Source of the DNA: Bacteroidales bacterium
Lineage (GTDB): Bacteria; Bacteroidota; Bacteroidia; Bacteroidales; Muribaculaceae
Assembly (NCBI GenBank): GCA_900769345.1
Contig: CAAGGJ010000071.1
Span: 1 to 6,931, forward strand
Direction: 5' to 3'
Length of the DNA: 6,931 nucleotides
The translations under genes were made by a program, and so were the position numbers. The notes beneath the pieces are model-generated. The model worked only from the letters and a program-made list of their open reading frames with translations. It did no database searches and was not told where the DNA came from. Positions 5,704-6,931 of this stretch are shown here, piece after piece (within the stretch, counting starts at the first letter, position 1; the number at the start of each line of letters is the position of its first letter).

Positions 5704-6675
5704 ATGACACTGAAATCGGTAAAGCGAAAATTATACGTAGAGGCTAAGGACTATGCAATGATAATAGTGGGTTTGATAATCTACTCATTCGGGTTGTGCG
5801 CTTTCATATTGCCGCAGAATGTGGTGATAGGAGGTTATTCGGGTTTGGCTTCACTATTTTATTATAGCATGGGATTGCCCTTGGGTCCGGTGGTGCTTGT
5901 GCTCAATGCCATATCGCTGGCGTTTGCTTATAAGATAGTGGGCAAGCGATTTGTGATGCGATCGGTGTTTGGTGCAGTGGGATTGAGTGTGATACTCTCG
6001 ATAGTGCAGCCCTTGTTCCCTCACGCTATAGTGGCAGCCGACAATCCGCTGATGAATGTGATAATAGGTGGTCTTCTGTGCGGTTTTGGTTTGGGCTTGG
6101 CATTTGTGCATAACGGTAGCACCGGCGGCACCGACATTATAGCTGCTATGGTGAATAAGCGCACTAATGTGACTATAGGCCGCATGTTGCTCTATGCCGA
6201 TGGCGTGATTATCTTCTCAAGTATGTTTATCTTCCATAGCATAGATAATGTGGTGTATGGCTTTATCGAACTCGTATTCGCTACGTTTATGACCGATCAA
6301 ATGATTAATACCAACCGTCAGGCCATGCAATTCCTTATCATCTCCGATAAGTGGGAGGATATAGCCAATGCCATAGTCAACGATGCTCATCGAGGATGCA
6401 CGGTGCTCGACGGCACGGGCTGGTTTACCAAACACCCGGTGAAAATGCTGTTGGTGATGTGTCGCAAGATAGAAGGTGTGACCATTATGCGCGTGGTGAA
6501 GTCGATTGACCCTTATGCATTCATCACACAAAGCAATGTCAACGGCGTGTATGGCGTGGGATTTGATGCTATGAAGATACGCCTCAAGAACTTCAAACCC
6601 AATACCGACGACCATCTTGTGGCAAAGGAATTTGGCGAAGATGAGTTTAAAAAAACGGAAACAGAGAGTAAATGA
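5704..6675 (+). CDS. YitT family membrane protein with DUF2179 domain
   Basis: A 323-residue inner-membrane protein. The N-terminal part carries five or more hydrophobic segments (about 17-37, 44-56, 60-78, 87-103, 117-136 and 161-178) of the YitT/DUF161 family (PF02588), with the characteristic GGYSGLA (43-49) and HNGSTGGTD (136-144) motifs. The cytosolic C-terminus (about 207-292) is a DUF2179 domain (PF10035), seen in RGCTVLDGTGWF (230-241) and IDPYAFITQSNVNGVYGVGF (268-287). The molecular function is not established; transport has been suggested for some relatives. ATG 5704 directly precedes the expected N-terminus and has an A-rich, Shine-Dalgarno-free leader. The last about 20 residues are charged and non-conserved in appearance. 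It is divergent from the holin-like gene and probably monocistronic, since a TAnnTTTG element precedes the next gene. No terminator hairpin is visible after its stop. Confidence 0.93.
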   Translation: MTLKSVKRKLYVEAKDYAMIIVGLIIYSFGLCAFILPQNVVIGGYSGLASLFYYSMGLPLGPVVLVLNAISLAFAYKIVGKRFVMRSVFGAVGLSVILSIVQPLFPHAIVAADNPLMNVIIGGLLCGFGLGLAFVHNGSTGGTDIIAAMVNKRTNVTIGRMLLYADGVIIFSSMFIFHSIDNVVYGFIELVFATFMTDQMINTNRQAMQFLIISDKWEDIANAIVNDAHRGCTVLDGTGWFTKHPVKMLLVMCRKIEGVTIMRVVKSIDPYAFITQSNVNGVYGVGFDAMKIRLKNFKPNTDDHLVAKEFGEDEFKKTETESK

Positions 6676-6720
6676 TTAATATTTTGGCAAAAAGGAATAG
6701 TAGATTAGTAAATAATAGAC

Positions 6721-6728
6721 TATATTTG
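6721..6728 (+). promoter_or_regulatory. Putative -7 element for the secreted-protein gene
   Basis: TATATTTG is an exact TAnnTTTG match, 45 bases upstream of ATG 6774. The nearest TTTG upstream (6683-6686) is too far for a -33 element. The octamer AATAGACT occurs at 6714-6721 and again at 6757-6764 around the predicted start of transcription; its meaning is unclear in such AT-rich sequence. Confidence 0.45.
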
Positions 6729-6773
6729 CAAAAGAATAAAATCGTTTAAAAATATAAATAGACTTATTAATTT

Positions 6774-6910
6774 ATGAAAAAGTATTTTCTTGCAGTGATG
6801 CTTGCTGTGGCAAGCATAGTATCGGCCTCCGCAACTGACTTCGGTACCTCGTTGGGAGTAAACTTTCTTTATGGTTCGAAGCATAGTCAGAAGGGTATAG
6901 GCGTGAACTA
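6774..6910 (+). CDS. Secreted protein, probable outer-membrane beta-barrel (3' truncated)
   Basis: Only 45 codons plus two bases of genomic sequence are present. The product begins with a Sec signal peptide: MKKYF, a hydrophobic core (about 6-16), then VSASA and a likely signal peptidase I cut before T21. The following mature residues (DFGTSLGVNFLYG, then KGIGVN) show the alternating, glycine- and aromatic-containing pattern typical of small outer-membrane beta-barrel proteins, so an outer-membrane porin-like protein is likely but not proven. The TAA that seems to end the frame at 6909-6911 uses the first base of the adapter and is an artefact. The native codon starts with TA and was probably a tyrosine codon. 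The start is supported by the signal peptide and the TAnnTTTG element upstream. Confidence 0.7.
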
Positions 6911-6931
6911 AGATCGGAAGAGCGTCGTGTA
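6911..6931 (+). other. Illumina TruSeq adapter remnant (not genomic)
   Basis: The final 21 bases begin AGATCGGAAGAGC and continue CGTCGTGTA without the first C repeated, which is the beginning of the TruSeq universal adapter as read through from a short insert. There is no coding or regulatory reading to make of it. It marks the physical end of an assembled contig and shows that reads were not fully trimmed. Confidence 0.97.

Overview
The window looks like a metagenomic or draft-assembly contig from a gut-type member of the Bacteroidales (Bacteroidota). The evidence is the protein sequences of AspRS, the Nif3-like protein and the DUF164 zinc-ribbon protein, A-rich leaders without Shine-Dalgarno sites, and several -7 elements of the Bacteroidetes type TAnnTTTG. 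I cannot name genus or species from sequence alone. The right end is not genomic: the last 21 bases (6911-6931) read as the start of an Illumina TruSeq adapter.

Layout. Positions 1-301 hold no gene I can support, only a short degenerate GATTTACACA repeat cluster (28-103) and a good aspS promoter. A plus-strand operon follows: aspS (302-2077), a Nif3-like dinuclear-metal protein (2093-3190, TTG start) and a coiled-coil/zinc-ribbon protein (3200-3979), with gaps of 15 and 9 bases. Between this operon and a strong bidirectional terminator (4217-4259) lies about 235 bases of non-coding DNA rich in inverted repeats. It can fold into a 16-bp long-range helix enclosing two hairpins, with further hairpins on both sides. 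This is the best candidate for something undescribed, either a structured RNA or a structured 3' UTR.

On the minus strand, converging on that terminator, are a thymidine kinase gene (tdk, 4926-4303) with a G-quadruplex motif just beyond its stop codon, and upstream of it a small four-helix membrane protein of the YvlD/phage-holin-4_2 family (5450-5100). A 253-base divergent intergenic region separates that gene from a plus-strand YitT/DUF2179 membrane protein (5704-6675). After a 98-base AT-rich gap with a TAnnTTTG promoter, the 5' part of a secreted protein, probably an outer-membrane beta-barrel, starts at 6774. It is cut by the adapter junction, which also creates a false in-frame stop.

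The genes are mostly housekeeping: tRNA charging, salvage of thymidine, and conserved proteins of unclear function. I see no defence system, CRISPR array, integrase or insertion sequence.
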